NCBI RefSeq assembly: GCF_001927245.1
Contig: NZ_MJUX01000001.1
Coordinates: 1,240,001-1,304,000, forward strand
DNA from: Acuticoccus yangtzensis
GTDB lineage: Bacteria > Pseudomonadota > Alphaproteobacteria > Rhizobiales > Amorphaceae
Direction: 5' to 3'
DNA: 64,000 nucleotides
Shown one piece after another: positions 36,460-45,509 of the stretch (position 1 is its first letter; every line of letters begins with the position of its first letter). Below the pieces are notes generated by a model. That model was not told the origin of the DNA and did not search any database. It saw only the letters and a program-made list of their open reading frames with translations. Position numbers and translations under genes: made by a program.

Positions 36460-36870
36460 TCAGCTCACGGGTGCGGAGATCGGGCAATCGTCGAACGTGG
36501 GGTCGAGCTCGTCCACCCGGAAACGCAGCTTGCTCGCCACTTCGACGAAGACCTTCTTGCCATCTTGCTCCTCGACCGTGAAGCACGATGTGGAGGTCGT
36601 GGTCGCCCGCGGATAGGTGAAGCAGGTCCGCCCGTCCTCGTCGATCTCCACAAAGCCGGTCGAGATCTGCCCTTCGATGTTGTAGACGGTCTCGCCGTTG
36701 GGCGAGATGCACTCGAACCATTGCTCGTTTGTCTCGACGAGCACGCCCGACATTTTCACCCCCAGCATGAAGTCCCGCACTTCCTGCGCGGTGAGGGGAT
36801 CAGCCAGACTGTGGGTTGCAAGAAGAGACAGGGCCAACGACGGGCCCACCCAGGCAACTCGACCAAACAT
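36460..36870 (-). CDS. Small secreted protein of unknown function
   Basis: 136 residues from the ATG at 36870, chosen because it begins a signal peptide (MFGRVAWVGPSLALSLLATHSLA, then DPLTAQEV). The mature 110 residues hold three Cys (FECISPNG, TCFTYPRA, SCFTVEEQ) plus one near the end (DDCPISAP), so two disulfides are possible in the periplasm. A beta-rich fold is suggested. No family is recognised. Confidence 0.6.
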   Translation of the reverse strand: MFGRVAWVGPSLALSLLATHSLADPLTAQEVRDFMLGVKMSGVLVETNEQWFECISPNGETVYNIEGQISTGFVEIDEDGRTCFTYPRATTTSTSCFTVEEQDGKKVFVEVASKLRFRVDELDPTFDDCPISAPVS

Positions 36871-36973
36871 CCATGGTCCTCGCCGGAAACAGTCGAACGC
36901 GCCTAGCATAGGCCCCGCTTTCACGCAAATCTTCGCAGGGAATGCCGGCGCGTCCGTTGTCGTCCCGCCGCCG

Positions 36974-39265
36974 TTAAGCGGCGCCGGCCGCGTGCAGCGC
37001 CTGCCACACCCGCAGCGGTGTCGCCGGCATGTCGAACGCGCCCACCCCGCGCGAGGCGAGCGCGTCGTTGACCGCGTTCAGCCCCGCCGCGACGGCGCCG
37101 ACCGAGCCCGCCTCGCCGACACCCTTCACGTGCAGCGGGTTCAGCGCCGTCTCCACGTTCGAGAAGCCGGTGGCGATGGCGGGCATGTCGTCAGCGCGCG
37201 GCACCGAATAGTCCATGAAGCTGGCCGACAGAAGCTGCCCGTCGCCGGGGGCGTAGACGACGTTTTCCTGGAAGATCTGTCCGAGCCCCTGCACCACGCC
37301 GCCGTGGATCTGGCCGGACGCAAGCTGCGGATTGAGCACGCGGCCGATGTCCTCCACGGCCTTGTAGCTGGCGATCACGCAGGCGCCCGTGTCGGGGTCC
37401 ACCTCCACCTCGCAGACGTGGAAGCCGTTCGGGAAGGTCGCCTCCTCCGGCTTGAACGCACCCGCACCGGCGAGCGGATCACCCGCCGCGGCCGCCTCGG
37501 CACCGAGCTCGGCGAGGCCCACCGCGCGGTCGGTGCCGACGACGCGGAACACGCCCGCCTCATATTCGATGTCCGCCTCGGCGGTCTCGAGCTTGTCCGC
37601 CGCCTTGGTCTTGGCCTTGGCGACGAGCTCGTCGACCGCCATGAGGACGGCCGCGCCGCACGAGATCATGGCCGAAGAGCCGCCCATACCCTTGCCCTCG
37701 GGAACGATGGCCGTGTCACCCTGCGCGTAGCTGAAGAGGTCCGGGGACAGGCCCAGCTTTTCGGCCGCCACGTCGATCATCGCGGTCTCGAGCCCCTGCC
37801 CGGCGCTGAACGCCCCGCCGGTGAGAAGGATCTTGCCGTCGGCGCCGAGGGTGATGTCCGAATAGTCCGTCGCCGTGCGTTTGTAGGGGCCGCCGGCCGC
37901 CTCCACGCACATGGCGACGCCGAGGCCGCGCAGGAGGCCCTTCGCCTCGCTGGCCGCGCGCCGTGCCGGAAAACCAGCGACGTCGCAGAAGGCGGTGCCG
38001 TCGGCCAGCACCTTGGGGAAGTCGCCGCAGTCGTAGTTGAAGATGAAGGGCGATTCCCACGGCATCTCGTCCGCGGTGATGAGGTTGCGGCGGCGGATCT
38101 CGACCGGGTCGATGCCCAATTCGCGCGCCGCCTGGTCCACCGCCCGCTCGATGGCGAGAGTCGCCTCCGGCCGCCCCGCCCCGCGATAGGCCGACACGGG
38201 TGCCGTATGGGTCAGCATGCCCGTCAGCCGCGCGGCGATGACCGGCGTGCGGTAGACGCCGGCGATGCCGCCGACATTGAAGATCGGCGGCTGCGACCGG
38301 CCCGTGGCATAGGCGCCGAGATTGGCCCACAACTCCACGAACAGGCCGGTGAAGATGCCGTCCGCATCAAGGCCCAGGGTGACGTCGAGCAGGACGTCGC
38401 GGCCGGCCTCGTCGGTGAGGAAGTCCTCGGTACGGTCGGCGATCCAGCGCACCGGAACGCCCATTTTGCGCGCGGCGTAGAAGATCAGCATCTCCTCGCG
38501 CATCGGCCCCATCTTCATGCCGAAGGAGCCGCCGACGTCGCCGGCCACGACGCGCACGGCCTCCGGCGCCAGATCGAAGGCGGACGCCAGCGCACCACGC
38601 AGCCCCTGAGGCTGCTGATGGCTGACGTAGAGCGTGGTCTGCCCGTTCTCCTCACGCGCCAGAGCGTTACGCGGCTCCATCGCCGCCGGAGCGACGCGCG
38701 TCACCGGCGTCCTCACCCGCACGGTATGGGCGGATGCCGCGATCGCCGCCTCCGCCGCGGCGCGGTCGCCGTGCCCCCACTCGAAGCCGATGTTGCCGGG
38801 GCGGTCGTCGAACACCAGAGGCGCGCCTGGCGCCTTGGCCTCGGCCACCGTCGTCACCGCGGGTTCGTCGTGATAGTTGATCTCGACCGCCTCGGCGGCG
38901 TCCATCGCCGCGGCGCGGCTGTCGGCGAGCACCAAGGCCACCGGCTCGCCGACGAAGCGGACCCGCCCGTCCGCCAAGAGAGGCCGCGCGGTCTGGCTCC
39001 ACACCTTGCCGTCCGGCCCGGTGACGTTGAGCGGGGCCTGCACAGGGCCGATCCCGTCCGCCGCGAGGTCGGCCGCCGTGAGGATCGCGCGCACGCCGTC
39101 CATGTCCGCCGCCGCGCTGGTGCCGATATCGGAAATGCGGGCCGAGGCCATCGGCGCCCGCACGAAGACCGCCCGCAGCGCGTCCGGCGCCGTTACATCC
39201 GCCGTATAGCGGCCCGTTCCCGTGATGAAGCGTGCATCTTCGATGCGCCCAGTGCGATTGGACAT
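36974..39265 (-). CDS. Xanthine dehydrogenase-family molybdopterin-binding large subunit
   Basis: 763 residues. The N-terminal a/b hammerhead domain (GTGRYTADVTAPDALRAVFVR) and the molybdopterin-binding domain (AYRGAGRPEATLAIE, and the active-site Glu in GVGEAGSVGAVAAG) are typical of aldehyde oxidase/CO dehydrogenase-like large subunits. The loop is AYRGAGR rather than the CO-dehydrogenase form with selenyl-Cys partner, so it is not a form I CoxL. The FAD and 2Fe-2S subunits that normally accompany it are not in the window. A good AGGAAG ribosome-binding site precedes the ATG. Substrate unknown; an SDR gene lies just upstream on the same strand. Confidence 0.9.
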   Translation of the reverse strand: MSNRTGRIEDARFITGTGRYTADVTAPDALRAVFVRAPMASARISDIGTSAAADMDGVRAILTAADLAADGIGPVQAPLNVTGPDGKVWSQTARPLLADGRVRFVGEPVALVLADSRAAAMDAAEAVEINYHDEPAVTTVAEAKAPGAPLVFDDRPGNIGFEWGHGDRAAAEAAIAASAHTVRVRTPVTRVAPAAMEPRNALAREENGQTTLYVSHQQPQGLRGALASAFDLAPEAVRVVAGDVGGSFGMKMGPMREEMLIFYAARKMGVPVRWIADRTEDFLTDEAGRDVLLDVTLGLDADGIFTGLFVELWANLGAYATGRSQPPIFNVGGIAGVYRTPVIAARLTGMLTHTAPVSAYRGAGRPEATLAIERAVDQAARELGIDPVEIRRRNLITADEMPWESPFIFNYDCGDFPKVLADGTAFCDVAGFPARRAASEAKGLLRGLGVAMCVEAAGGPYKRTATDYSDITLGADGKILLTGGAFSAGQGLETAMIDVAAEKLGLSPDLFSYAQGDTAIVPEGKGMGGSSAMISCGAAVLMAVDELVAKAKTKAADKLETAEADIEYEAGVFRVVGTDRAVGLAELGAEAAAAGDPLAGAGAFKPEEATFPNGFHVCEVEVDPDTGACVIASYKAVEDIGRVLNPQLASGQIHGGVVQGLGQIFQENVVYAPGDGQLLSASFMDYSVPRADDMPAIATGFSNVETALNPLHVKGVGEAGSVGAVAAGLNAVNDALASRGVGAFDMPATPLRVWQALHAAGAA

Positions 39266-39330
39266 GACATCTCTCTTCCTGGCGAAAGGTCGGGCCTGAG
39301 ACGGCCCAAAGGCGGGGACTGGTGGCCCGG

Positions 39331-40107
39331 TTACATCAGCGATTGGGTGTCACCGTCGATGGATATGGCCTGACCTGAGATGGTCCGTCCACGCTCCGAG
39401 GCAAGAAAGAGCATCTGATCGGCCAATTGCCGCGCGGTGACGAAGGTGCGCATGGAGTTCATGGCGAGCGCCGCCGCCTCGATCTCCTTGGCGCTCACGT
39501 TCTTCGCCCGCGCCTTGCCCTCGAACACGCGCTGGATGCGGTCACCCGCCACCAGCCCCGGCAGGATCGCGTTACAGCGGATGCCGAACGGCCCGAGCTC
39601 GATCGCCAGCGACTTGGTGAAGCCGATGACGCCCCATTTGGCCGCCGCATAGGGCGAGCGCAGGCCGAAGCCGAACTTGCCCGCCGCCGAGGACAGGTTG
39701 ACGATGAGCGGGTTGGACGACTGCTTCAGATGCGGCACCGCGAGGCGCGCGCAGTTGAACTGGCCGGTGAGGCAGATGGCGAGGCAGTCGTCCCACTCCT
39801 CCGGCTCCACCTCGTCGACATACTTCGTCGGCCCGGCGATGCCGGCATTGTTGATGAGGACGTCGAGACCGCCGAGGTCGGCGAGCGCGGCCTTGAACAG
39901 CCGGTCCACCGCCGCGCGGTCAGATACGTCGCACACGGTGCCTTTGATCGCGGGATCGCTCGCCTCCAGCGCCTCGAGCGCGGCTTCATCGACGTCGCAC
40001 ACGTGGACGCGCGCGCCCTCTTCCACGAAGGCGCGCGCGGTCTGAAGGCCGATGCCCCCGGCCCCCGCTGTGATGAGCACCTTCAGGCCCTTCAGTCCAA
40101 GCTCCAT
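39331..40107 (-). CDS. SDR-family oxidoreductase
   Basis: 258 residues with all classical SDR motifs: TAGAGGIG cofactor loop, INNAGIAG, catalytic Ser in LSSAAGKFG, YAAAK, and the C-terminal ISGQAISIDGD. An NAD-dependent enzyme is suggested by Asp in VHVCDVD after the second strand. GGGGAGA precedes the ATG. It lies between the GntR regulator and the molybdenum hydroxylase subunit on the same strand. Confidence 0.88.
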   Translation of the reverse strand: MELGLKGLKVLITAGAGGIGLQTARAFVEEGARVHVCDVDEAALEALEASDPAIKGTVCDVSDRAAVDRLFKAALADLGGLDVLINNAGIAGPTKYVDEVEPEEWDDCLAICLTGQFNCARLAVPHLKQSSNPLIVNLSSAAGKFGFGLRSPYAAAKWGVIGFTKSLAIELGPFGIRCNAILPGLVAGDRIQRVFEGKARAKNVSAKEIEAAALAMNSMRTFVTARQLADQMLFLASERGRTISGQAISIDGDTQSLM

Positions 40108-40140
40108 GGTCGTCTCCCCTCGTTTCTCGTTGTCGTTGGG

Positions 40141-40842
40141 TCAGCGTGCGAGGCGGCCGGTGGCGGCGATCAGCCCCGCCGTCGTCTCGATATCCTGTTT
40201 GATGGCGGCGCGCGCCTCTTTCCCGTCACGCGCCCGCACGGCGGCGATGGCGCGCGCATGCTGCGCCTCCGCCCCGCCGATGGCGAGCCGCTGCGAAGAA
40301 AGGCGCAAATCGAGGTTCAGGACCGGGCCGATCTTCAGCCAAAGCCCGGTGATGATGGGCATCAAGGTCGGCAGATCGGCCGCCGCATAAAGTGCGAAAT
40401 GGAAATTGCGATTGGCCTTCAGTGCGGCGACGCGGTCCGGGATCGCCGCCTCGCACTCGCGCCGGAAGGCCGCGTCATGGGCCGCGATGCCGGCCATATC
40501 GCTGTTCTTGTGGTTGTAGGCGGCCTGCTCGGCGGCGAACCCTTCGATCGCCACGCGAACCGTGGTCAATTCGCAAAAGGCCTCGCGCGTCATCACCGGC
40601 ACGGCCACCGCCTTGTTGGGCGAAACCTCCAGCGCGCCGTCCGCCACCAGGCGCGACACCGCCTCGCGCACGGGCATGACGGACGTGCCGAGCGTTTCGG
40701 CGATGTGGCGCAGCGAAATCTTCTCGCCCGGTGCCAATTCGCCGCCCACCAGCCTTTGACTGAGCGCCGCGTAGACCTGCGTGCCGAGCGTGACCTTACG
40801 GCCGCTCTCGGAGCTGGCAACAACGGCGCTGGCTTCGGGCAT
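40141..40842 (-). CDS. GntR-family transcriptional regulator (FadR/FCD subfamily)
   Basis: 233 residues. The N-terminal winged helix (VYAALSQRLVGGELAPGEKISLRHIAETLGTSVMPVREAVSRLVADGAL, about residues 23-75) is followed by an all-helical FCD ligand domain with metal-binding His (HDAAFRREC, FHFALYAAA, EAQHARAI). It is divergent from the 3-hydroxyacyl-CoA-dehydrogenase/BKACE genes and upstream of the SDR and molybdenum subunit, so it probably controls one or both sets. A palindrome lies between the divergent starts. Confidence 0.9.
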   Translation of the reverse strand: MPEASAVVASSESGRKVTLGTQVYAALSQRLVGGELAPGEKISLRHIAETLGTSVMPVREAVSRLVADGALEVSPNKAVAVPVMTREAFCELTTVRVAIEGFAAEQAAYNHKNSDMAGIAAHDAAFRRECEAAIPDRVAALKANRNFHFALYAAADLPTLMPIITGLWLKIGPVLNLDLRLSSQRLAIGGAEAQHARAIAAVRARDGKEARAAIKQDIETTAGLIAATGRLAR

Positions 40843-40883
40843 TGAACGCTCTCGACAAACGAGGAGACTTGGTTCAGCGTAAG

Positions 40884-40893
40884 TGTGATCACA
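40884..40893. promoter_or_regulatory. Palindrome TGTGATCACA, candidate GntR operator
   Basis: A perfect 10-base palindrome in the 141-base gap between the divergent gntR-type gene and the dehydrogenase gene. FadR/FCD regulators bind short palindromes of this general size. Assignment rests on position and symmetry. Confidence 0.4.
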
Positions 40894-40983
40894 GACCGCG
40901 GCAAGCGGCGACGGCAGGTTTTGCGCTGATCCGGCCGAGGGAGGCGAATGCCTCGTCCACGGAACAGCGCCAGGGGGGACGGC

Positions 40984-41943
40984 ATGAAGGCGGCGATCAT
41001 CGGCGCGGGACTGATCGGACGCGCATGGGCGATGGTGTTCGCCCGCGGCGGCTGGTCCGTCAGCCTCTTCGACCCGGTGGATGGTGCGGCCGCAAACGCC
41101 CTTTCCGCATGCGAGGCGGGCCTTTCCACCCTCGCCGCCCACGGCCTTTGCGACGATCTCGCCGCCGCCTTCGCCCGCATCTCCGCAGCGCCCAGCCTCG
41201 CCGCCGCGCTGGATGGCGCCGCCCACGTGCAGGAGAACGGGCCGGAGGTGCTCGCCACCAAACAAGCGATCTTCGCCGAGCTGGATGCGCTCGCGGCGCC
41301 GGAGACGGTGCTCGCCTCGTCCACCTCCGCGCTGCAATGCTCGCTCTTCACCGAGGGTCTCGCCGGGCGCGCGCGCTGCCTCGTCGCCCATCCGGTGAAC
41401 CCGCCGCATCTGGTGCCGGTGGTGGAGCTTTCCGGCGCGCCGTGGACGGACCCCGCCGTCGTCGCCCGCACCCGCACGATGTTCGAGGCGCTGGGCCAGA
41501 AGCCCATCACGGTGAAGAAGGAGGTGGACGGGTTCATCCTCAACCGCCTTCAGGCCGTGCTTCTGGTGGAGGCGCTGCGGCTCGTCGGCGAGGGTTACGT
41601 GTCCGCCGAGGACCTCGACGCCACGGTGGCCGAGGGGCTGGGGCTGCGGTGGTCCTTCATCGGCCCGCTCCAGGTGGGCGAATTGAACGCACCCGCGGGC
41701 CTTGCCGACTATCTCACCCGATATGGTCCCTTCTTCGCGCGGGTGGCCGCCGGGTTCGACGGCGAGGCCGCGCTGAACCCCGACAATATCGACCGCTGCA
41801 TCGAGGCCTGGGGCGCCGCCCCCTCGGCCGAAGCCGTCGCCGAGATGAGCCGCTGGCGCGATGCCCGTCTCGCCGCCCTCGCCGCCCACAAGAGGGCTGC
41901 CGCGCCCTTCGCGCCCGCCCCCGCTTCCTCCGCCGATACATAG
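40984..41943 (+). CDS. 3-hydroxyacyl-CoA dehydrogenase-family NAD-dependent dehydrogenase (carnitine/gulonate dehydrogenase-like)
   Basis: 319 residues. GAGLIGRAWAMVFARGGW is the NAD-binding GxGxxG; ASSTSALQCS and AHPVNPPHLVPVVEL are hallmarks of the branch containing lambda-crystallin/L-gulonate and L-carnitine dehydrogenases rather than beta-oxidation enzymes. The catalytic His is in HPVNPPH. No C-terminal thioesterase domain, as some carnitine dehydrogenases have. The ATG at 40984 is at the Rossmann strand, 12 codons inside an upstream alternative. A BKACE gene follows eight bases later. Confidence 0.87.
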   Translation: MKAAIIGAGLIGRAWAMVFARGGWSVSLFDPVDGAAANALSACEAGLSTLAAHGLCDDLAAAFARISAAPSLAAALDGAAHVQENGPEVLATKQAIFAELDALAAPETVLASSTSALQCSLFTEGLAGRARCLVAHPVNPPHLVPVVELSGAPWTDPAVVARTRTMFEALGQKPITVKKEVDGFILNRLQAVLLVEALRLVGEGYVSAEDLDATVAEGLGLRWSFIGPLQVGELNAPAGLADYLTRYGPFFARVAAGFDGEAALNPDNIDRCIEAWGAAPSAEAVAEMSRWRDARLAALAAHKRAAAPFAPAPASSADT

Positions 41944-41951
41944 GAGCTTTC

Positions 41952-42878
41952 ATGGCCAACAAGGTCATCATCACCTGCGCCGTCACAGGGTCGATCCACA
42001 CGCCCTCGATGTCGCCGCACCTGCCGATCACGCCGGAGGAAATCGCCGACGCCGCGGTGGGCGCGGCCGAGGCGGGCGCCGCCATCGTCCACCTTCACGC
42101 GCGCGATCCGCAGACGGGGCTGCCGGACCAGTCGCCCGAAGCCTTCGGCCGGTTCCTCGGCGTGGTGAAGCAGCGCTCCAACGTGGTCATCAACATCACC
42201 ACCGGCGGCGCGCCGACGATGTCGGTGGAAGAGCGCATGAAGCCGGCCGAGGTGTTCAAGCCGGAGGTCGCCTCGCTCAACATGGGGTCGATGAATTTCG
42301 GCCTGTTCCCGATGCTGAACCGCTTCAAGGAGTTCAAGCACGACTGGGAGAAGCCCTACCTGGAAGGCTCCAAGGACCGGATCTTCAAGAACACGTTCGG
42401 CGATATCGAGCATATCCTGACTGCCTGCGCCGAAAACGGCACGCGGTTCGAGATCGAATGCTACGACATCGGCCACCTTTATACGCTGGCCCACTTCGTC
42501 GACCGCGGTCTGGTGAAGCCGCCCTTCTTCGTGCAGTCGGTGTTCGGCATTCTGGGCGGCATCGGCGGCCACCCGGAGGACGTGGCGCACATGAAGCGCA
42601 CCGCGGACCGGCTGTTCGGGAGCGATTATCGCTGGTCCGTGCTGGGGGCCGGGCGCAACCAGATGACGATCGCTGCCATCGCGGCGGCGATGGGCGGCAA
42701 CGTGCGCGTCGGGCTGGAAGACAACTTGTGGGCCGGTAAGGGGCGCCTCGCCACCACCAATGCCGAGCAGGTGACCATCGCCCGCGGCATCATCGAGGGC
42801 CTGGGGCTCGAGATCGCGACACCGGACGAGGCGCGCGAAATCCTGTCGCTGAAGGGCGGCGACCGCGTCGAGTTCTGA
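41952..42878 (+). CDS. BKACE-family beta-keto acid cleavage enzyme (DUF849)
   Basis: 308 residues. KVIITCAVTGSIHTPSMSPHLPITPEEIA is the family N-terminus and IVHLHARDP carries the two zinc-binding His. These enzymes condense a beta-keto acid with acetyl-CoA and release acetoacetate or acetoacetyl-CoA derivatives; substrates include 3-keto-5-aminohexanoate and dehydrocarnitine. Pairing with a carnitine-dehydrogenase-like gene directly upstream suggests the dehydrogenase makes the keto acid that this enzyme cleaves. Dehydrocarnitine is one candidate. TAGGAG precedes the ATG. Confidence 0.9.
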   Translation: MANKVIITCAVTGSIHTPSMSPHLPITPEEIADAAVGAAEAGAAIVHLHARDPQTGLPDQSPEAFGRFLGVVKQRSNVVINITTGGAPTMSVEERMKPAEVFKPEVASLNMGSMNFGLFPMLNRFKEFKHDWEKPYLEGSKDRIFKNTFGDIEHILTACAENGTRFEIECYDIGHLYTLAHFVDRGLVKPPFFVQSVFGILGGIGGHPEDVAHMKRTADRLFGSDYRWSVLGAGRNQMTIAAIAAAMGGNVRVGLEDNLWAGKGRLATTNAEQVTIARGIIEGLGLEIATPDEAREILSLKGGDRVEF

Positions 42879-42995
42879 CGCCGTGCGCGGCGGTTCGCGG
42901 CGAGGGCGCGCCGCCATCCGCCGCGCCCCCACCGCGACGCTCGTCCGCACGCCCGACATTCCGCCGGCCGCCGTGCCGCATCTGGAGCCTGACCC

Positions 42996-43691
42996 GTGAT
43001 CGAAGCCCCTCCCCTCATCAGCATCAAGCGCACCAGGCGCAGGCCGACGGAAGCACAGATCGCCGCCTTCCAGGGTGTGCCGACCGGCTTCGTGGTCGAC
43101 GCGCTCTATAATCGCGGCGCGCTGTCCTCGGCGATCGTGCCGCTGGCCGGGCGGGAGCGCCAGCCGACCATCGCCGGCCCGGCTCTCACGGCCGAATGCA
43201 CGCCGGGCGACGTTCTCGGCACCTTCGCCGCGTTGGGCTCACTGGTGCCGGGCGACATCCTCCTGACCGCGTTCGGCGGCTATCAGGGCTGCGCCGTCGC
43301 CGGCGACCGGCTGGCGGGGATGATGAAGAATTGCGGCGCCATCGGCTTCGTCACGGATGGGCCGATGCGCGATTATCCGGGCGTCATCGCCACGGGCCTG
43401 CCGGTGTGGTGCTCCGGGATCACGCCCGCATCGCCGCAGATGACGGGGCCGGGCATGGTCGGCTTCCCCATCCAGATCGGCGGCCAGGAGGTCGAGACGG
43501 GCGACATGGTGATCGCCGATCAGGACGGCGTCGTCGTGGTCCCGTTCGAGCGCATCGACGAGGCGCTGGAGGGTCTGGAGCGCGTCAAGACGGCCGAGGC
43601 GGAGGCCGACGCCAAGGTCGCCGCGGGCCTCAGGATCCCGCCGTGGGTCGAAGCGATCCTGGCGGGCGATCAGACGGTGACGAAGGACTGA
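42996..43691 (+). CDS. RraA-like / HMG aldolase-family protein
   Basis: 231 residues. The conserved segment GDRLAGMMKNCGAIGFVTDGPMRD contains the metal-binding Asp and the Arg of the RraA/HMG aldolase family. Members with this RD pair are class II pyruvate aldolases or oxaloacetate decarboxylases. The GTG start follows the BKACE gene by 117 bases. A role in the same catabolic path is possible, unproven. Confidence 0.85.
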   Translation: MIEAPPLISIKRTRRRPTEAQIAAFQGVPTGFVVDALYNRGALSSAIVPLAGRERQPTIAGPALTAECTPGDVLGTFAALGSLVPGDILLTAFGGYQGCAVAGDRLAGMMKNCGAIGFVTDGPMRDYPGVIATGLPVWCSGITPASPQMTGPGMVGFPIQIGGQEVETGDMVIADQDGVVVVPFERIDEALEGLERVKTAEAEADAKVAAGLRIPPWVEAILAGDQTVTKD

Positions 43692-43699
43692 CCACGAAA

Positions 43700-43725
43700 A
43701 AGCCCGCGGCGTCGGCCGCGGGCTT
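43700..43725. terminator. Bidirectional terminator hairpin between RraA-like and catalase genes
   Basis: An 11-bp perfect stem (AAGCCCGCGGC with GCCGCGGGCTT) closes a four-base loop. The A-run just before it gives a T-run on the minus strand, so termination of the catalase transcript should be efficient. On the plus strand the T-run is poor but the stem is strong. Confidence 0.8.
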
Positions 43726-43793
43726 CGCTCATAGGTGCAGGCTTCGCACGAAGGCGGCGCACTGTCGCGCCGCCCCCGGCAAACCTCGACGGC

Positions 43794-45350
43794 TTATTCC
43801 GCCGCGTGGGACATGCCGGGCAGGCCGTGGGCGGCGTTGCCGGCGGTCTTCTGCGGCGTGTTGCCGGTGATCGGCAGGCCGTTCGGGTCGTAGCCCGCGT
43901 CACGGCTCTTCGCCTCCCAGGCGGCACGCACACCGGCCTCGTAGCGCGGATCGCAGGCCCGCAGGTGGCCGAACCAGCGCTCGACGATCTCGGTCGGCAC
44001 GCCGACCATCGCCCCGCCCATGTTGGCGTGGAGACGGTCGCGCTCCTCCTGGCTCATCACCTCGGCATAGAGCGCGCGGGGCTGCTCGTAATCGTCGTAT
44101 TCGGTCCGGTCGTAGCGGTCGGCATCGCCGGAGATCTTCAGCGGCGGCTCCTGCGCGGACCGGTCTTCCTGCGCGCCGTTGAAGGAGTTCGGCTCGTAGT
44201 AGGCGTTCTCGTTGCCGGAGGCGAGGCCACCGTACATGTTCATCTCACCATCGCGGTGATAGTGATGCACCGGGCAACGCGGGCGGTTCACCGGGATCGT
44301 CTCATAATGCGTACCGAGGCGGTGACGGTGCGCGTCGGCATAGGAGAAGATGCGCGCCTGCAGCATCTTGTCCGGCGACCACGAAATCCCCGGGACGATG
44401 TTCGACGGCGAGAAGGCCGCGTTCTCGATCTCGGTGAAGTAGTTGTCGGCGTTGCGGTTCAGCTCGAAATAGCCGACCTCGATCGGCGGGTAATCCTTGT
44501 GCGGCCACACCTTGGTGAGGTCGAACGGATTGTACGGCGTCTTCTCGGCGTCTTCCTCGGGCATGATCTGCACCTGGAAGGTCCAGCGCGGGTACTCGCC
44601 CTTTTCGATGCCGTTGAACAGCGCTTCCTGGTAGCCTTCGCGGGTCCGGCCGATGATCTGCTCGGACTCCTCGTTGGAGTACCACTTGTGGCCCTGCTGG
44701 GTCTTGAAGTGGAACTTCACCCAGTAGCGCTCGCCGGCGTCATTCCACAGCGAGAAGGTGTGCGAGCCGTAGCCGTTCATGTTCATCGGCGTCTGCGGCA
44801 GGCCGCGGTCCGACATAAGGATGGTGACCTGGTGCAGCGCTTCCGGCGTCAGCGACCAGAAGTCCCACATCGCGGTCGGGGAGCGCATGTTGGTCTTCGG
44901 GTGACGCTTCTGGGTGTGGATGAAGTCCGGGAACTTGTACGCATCGCGCACGAAGAAGACCGGCGTGTTGTTGCCGACGAGGTCCCAGTTGCCCTCTTCG
45001 GTGTAGAACTTCAGCGCGAAGCCGCGCACGTCACGCTCGTGGTCGGCGGCGCCGGCCTCACCCGCGACGGTGGAGAAGCGCGCCAGCATCGGCGTCTCGG
45101 CGCCGGGCTGAAGCACCTTCGCCTTGGTGTACTTCGAAATGTCGCCCGTGATGACGAGCTTGCCGTGCGCGCCCCAGCCCTTGGCGTGGACCGTGCGCTC
45201 GGGGATCCGCTCGCGGTTCTGATGGGCGAGCTTTTCGATGAGCTGGTAGTCCTGCAACAGGACGGGGCCGCGCTTGCCTGCCGAAATGGAGTCCTGGTTG
45301 TTCGGCCAGGGCGCGCCGCCGGAGGTTGTGAGCTTGGGACGATCGACCAT
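43794..45350 (-). CDS. katA: Monofunctional heme catalase (small-subunit)
   Basis: 518 residues. The active-site His55 in ERTVHAKG, Asn127 in DLVGNNTP and the heme-ligand Tyr337 in [14 protein letters not shown] are all present, so hydrogen peroxide dismutation is expected. Length fits the clade 3 small-subunit type. A minor deviation is [11 protein letters not shown] in place of HAKGAGAFGEF in typical catalases. It reads away from the PEP carboxylase gene end and ends at a strong hairpin. A long inverted repeat lies upstream of its start. Confidence 0.95.
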   Translation of the reverse strand: MVDRPKLTTSGGAPWPNNQDSISAGKRGPVLLQDYQLIEKLAHQNRERIPERTVHAKGWGAHGKLVITGDISKYTKAKVLQPGAETPMLARFSTVAGEAGAADHERDVRGFALKFYTEEGNWDLVGNNTPVFFVRDAYKFPDFIHTQKRHPKTNMRSPTAMWDFWSLTPEALHQVTILMSDRGLPQTPMNMNGYGSHTFSLWNDAGERYWVKFHFKTQQGHKWYSNEESEQIIGRTREGYQEALFNGIEKGEYPRWTFQVQIMPEEDAEKTPYNPFDLTKVWPHKDYPPIEVGYFELNRNADNYFTEIENAAFSPSNIVPGISWSPDKMLQARIFSYADAHRHRLGTHYETIPVNRPRCPVHHYHRDGEMNMYGGLASGNENAYYEPNSFNGAQEDRSAQEPPLKISGDADRYDRTEYDDYEQPRALYAEVMSQEERDRLHANMGGAMVGVPTEIVERWFGHLRACDPRYEAGVRAAWEAKSRDAGYDPNGLPITGNTPQKTAGNAAHGLPGMSHAAE

Positions 45351-45371
45351 CGGATTGGGCTCCTCGAATTG

Positions 45372-45418
45372 TTCTGATTGGACATGTAGGCAAGAGACCG
45401 CCTATCGTCCAATCAGAA
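45372..45418. promoter_or_regulatory. Inverted repeat upstream of the catalase gene, candidate peroxide-regulator site
   Basis: TTCTGATTGGAC (45372-45383) and GTCCAATCAGAA (45407-45418) are perfect 12-bp arms separated by 23 bases, 22 bases upstream of the catalase start. The span suits a LysR-type (OxyR-like) tetramer. No oxyR gene lies nearby. Confidence 0.55.
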
Positions 45419-45509
45419 TTTGGGGAGCGGAATATAGACGATCCCTATCTCGGTTTCCCCGATCGCAAAGCAGCGGCCTATCACCGCTCCTGGGGGAGAG
45501 CCCTCAGCC

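Noticed and set aside
36974-39265. Form I CO dehydrogenase large subunit (CoxL)
   Set aside because: The active-site loop is AYRGAGR, not the CO-dehydrogenase Cys-containing form, and coxS/coxM genes are absent.
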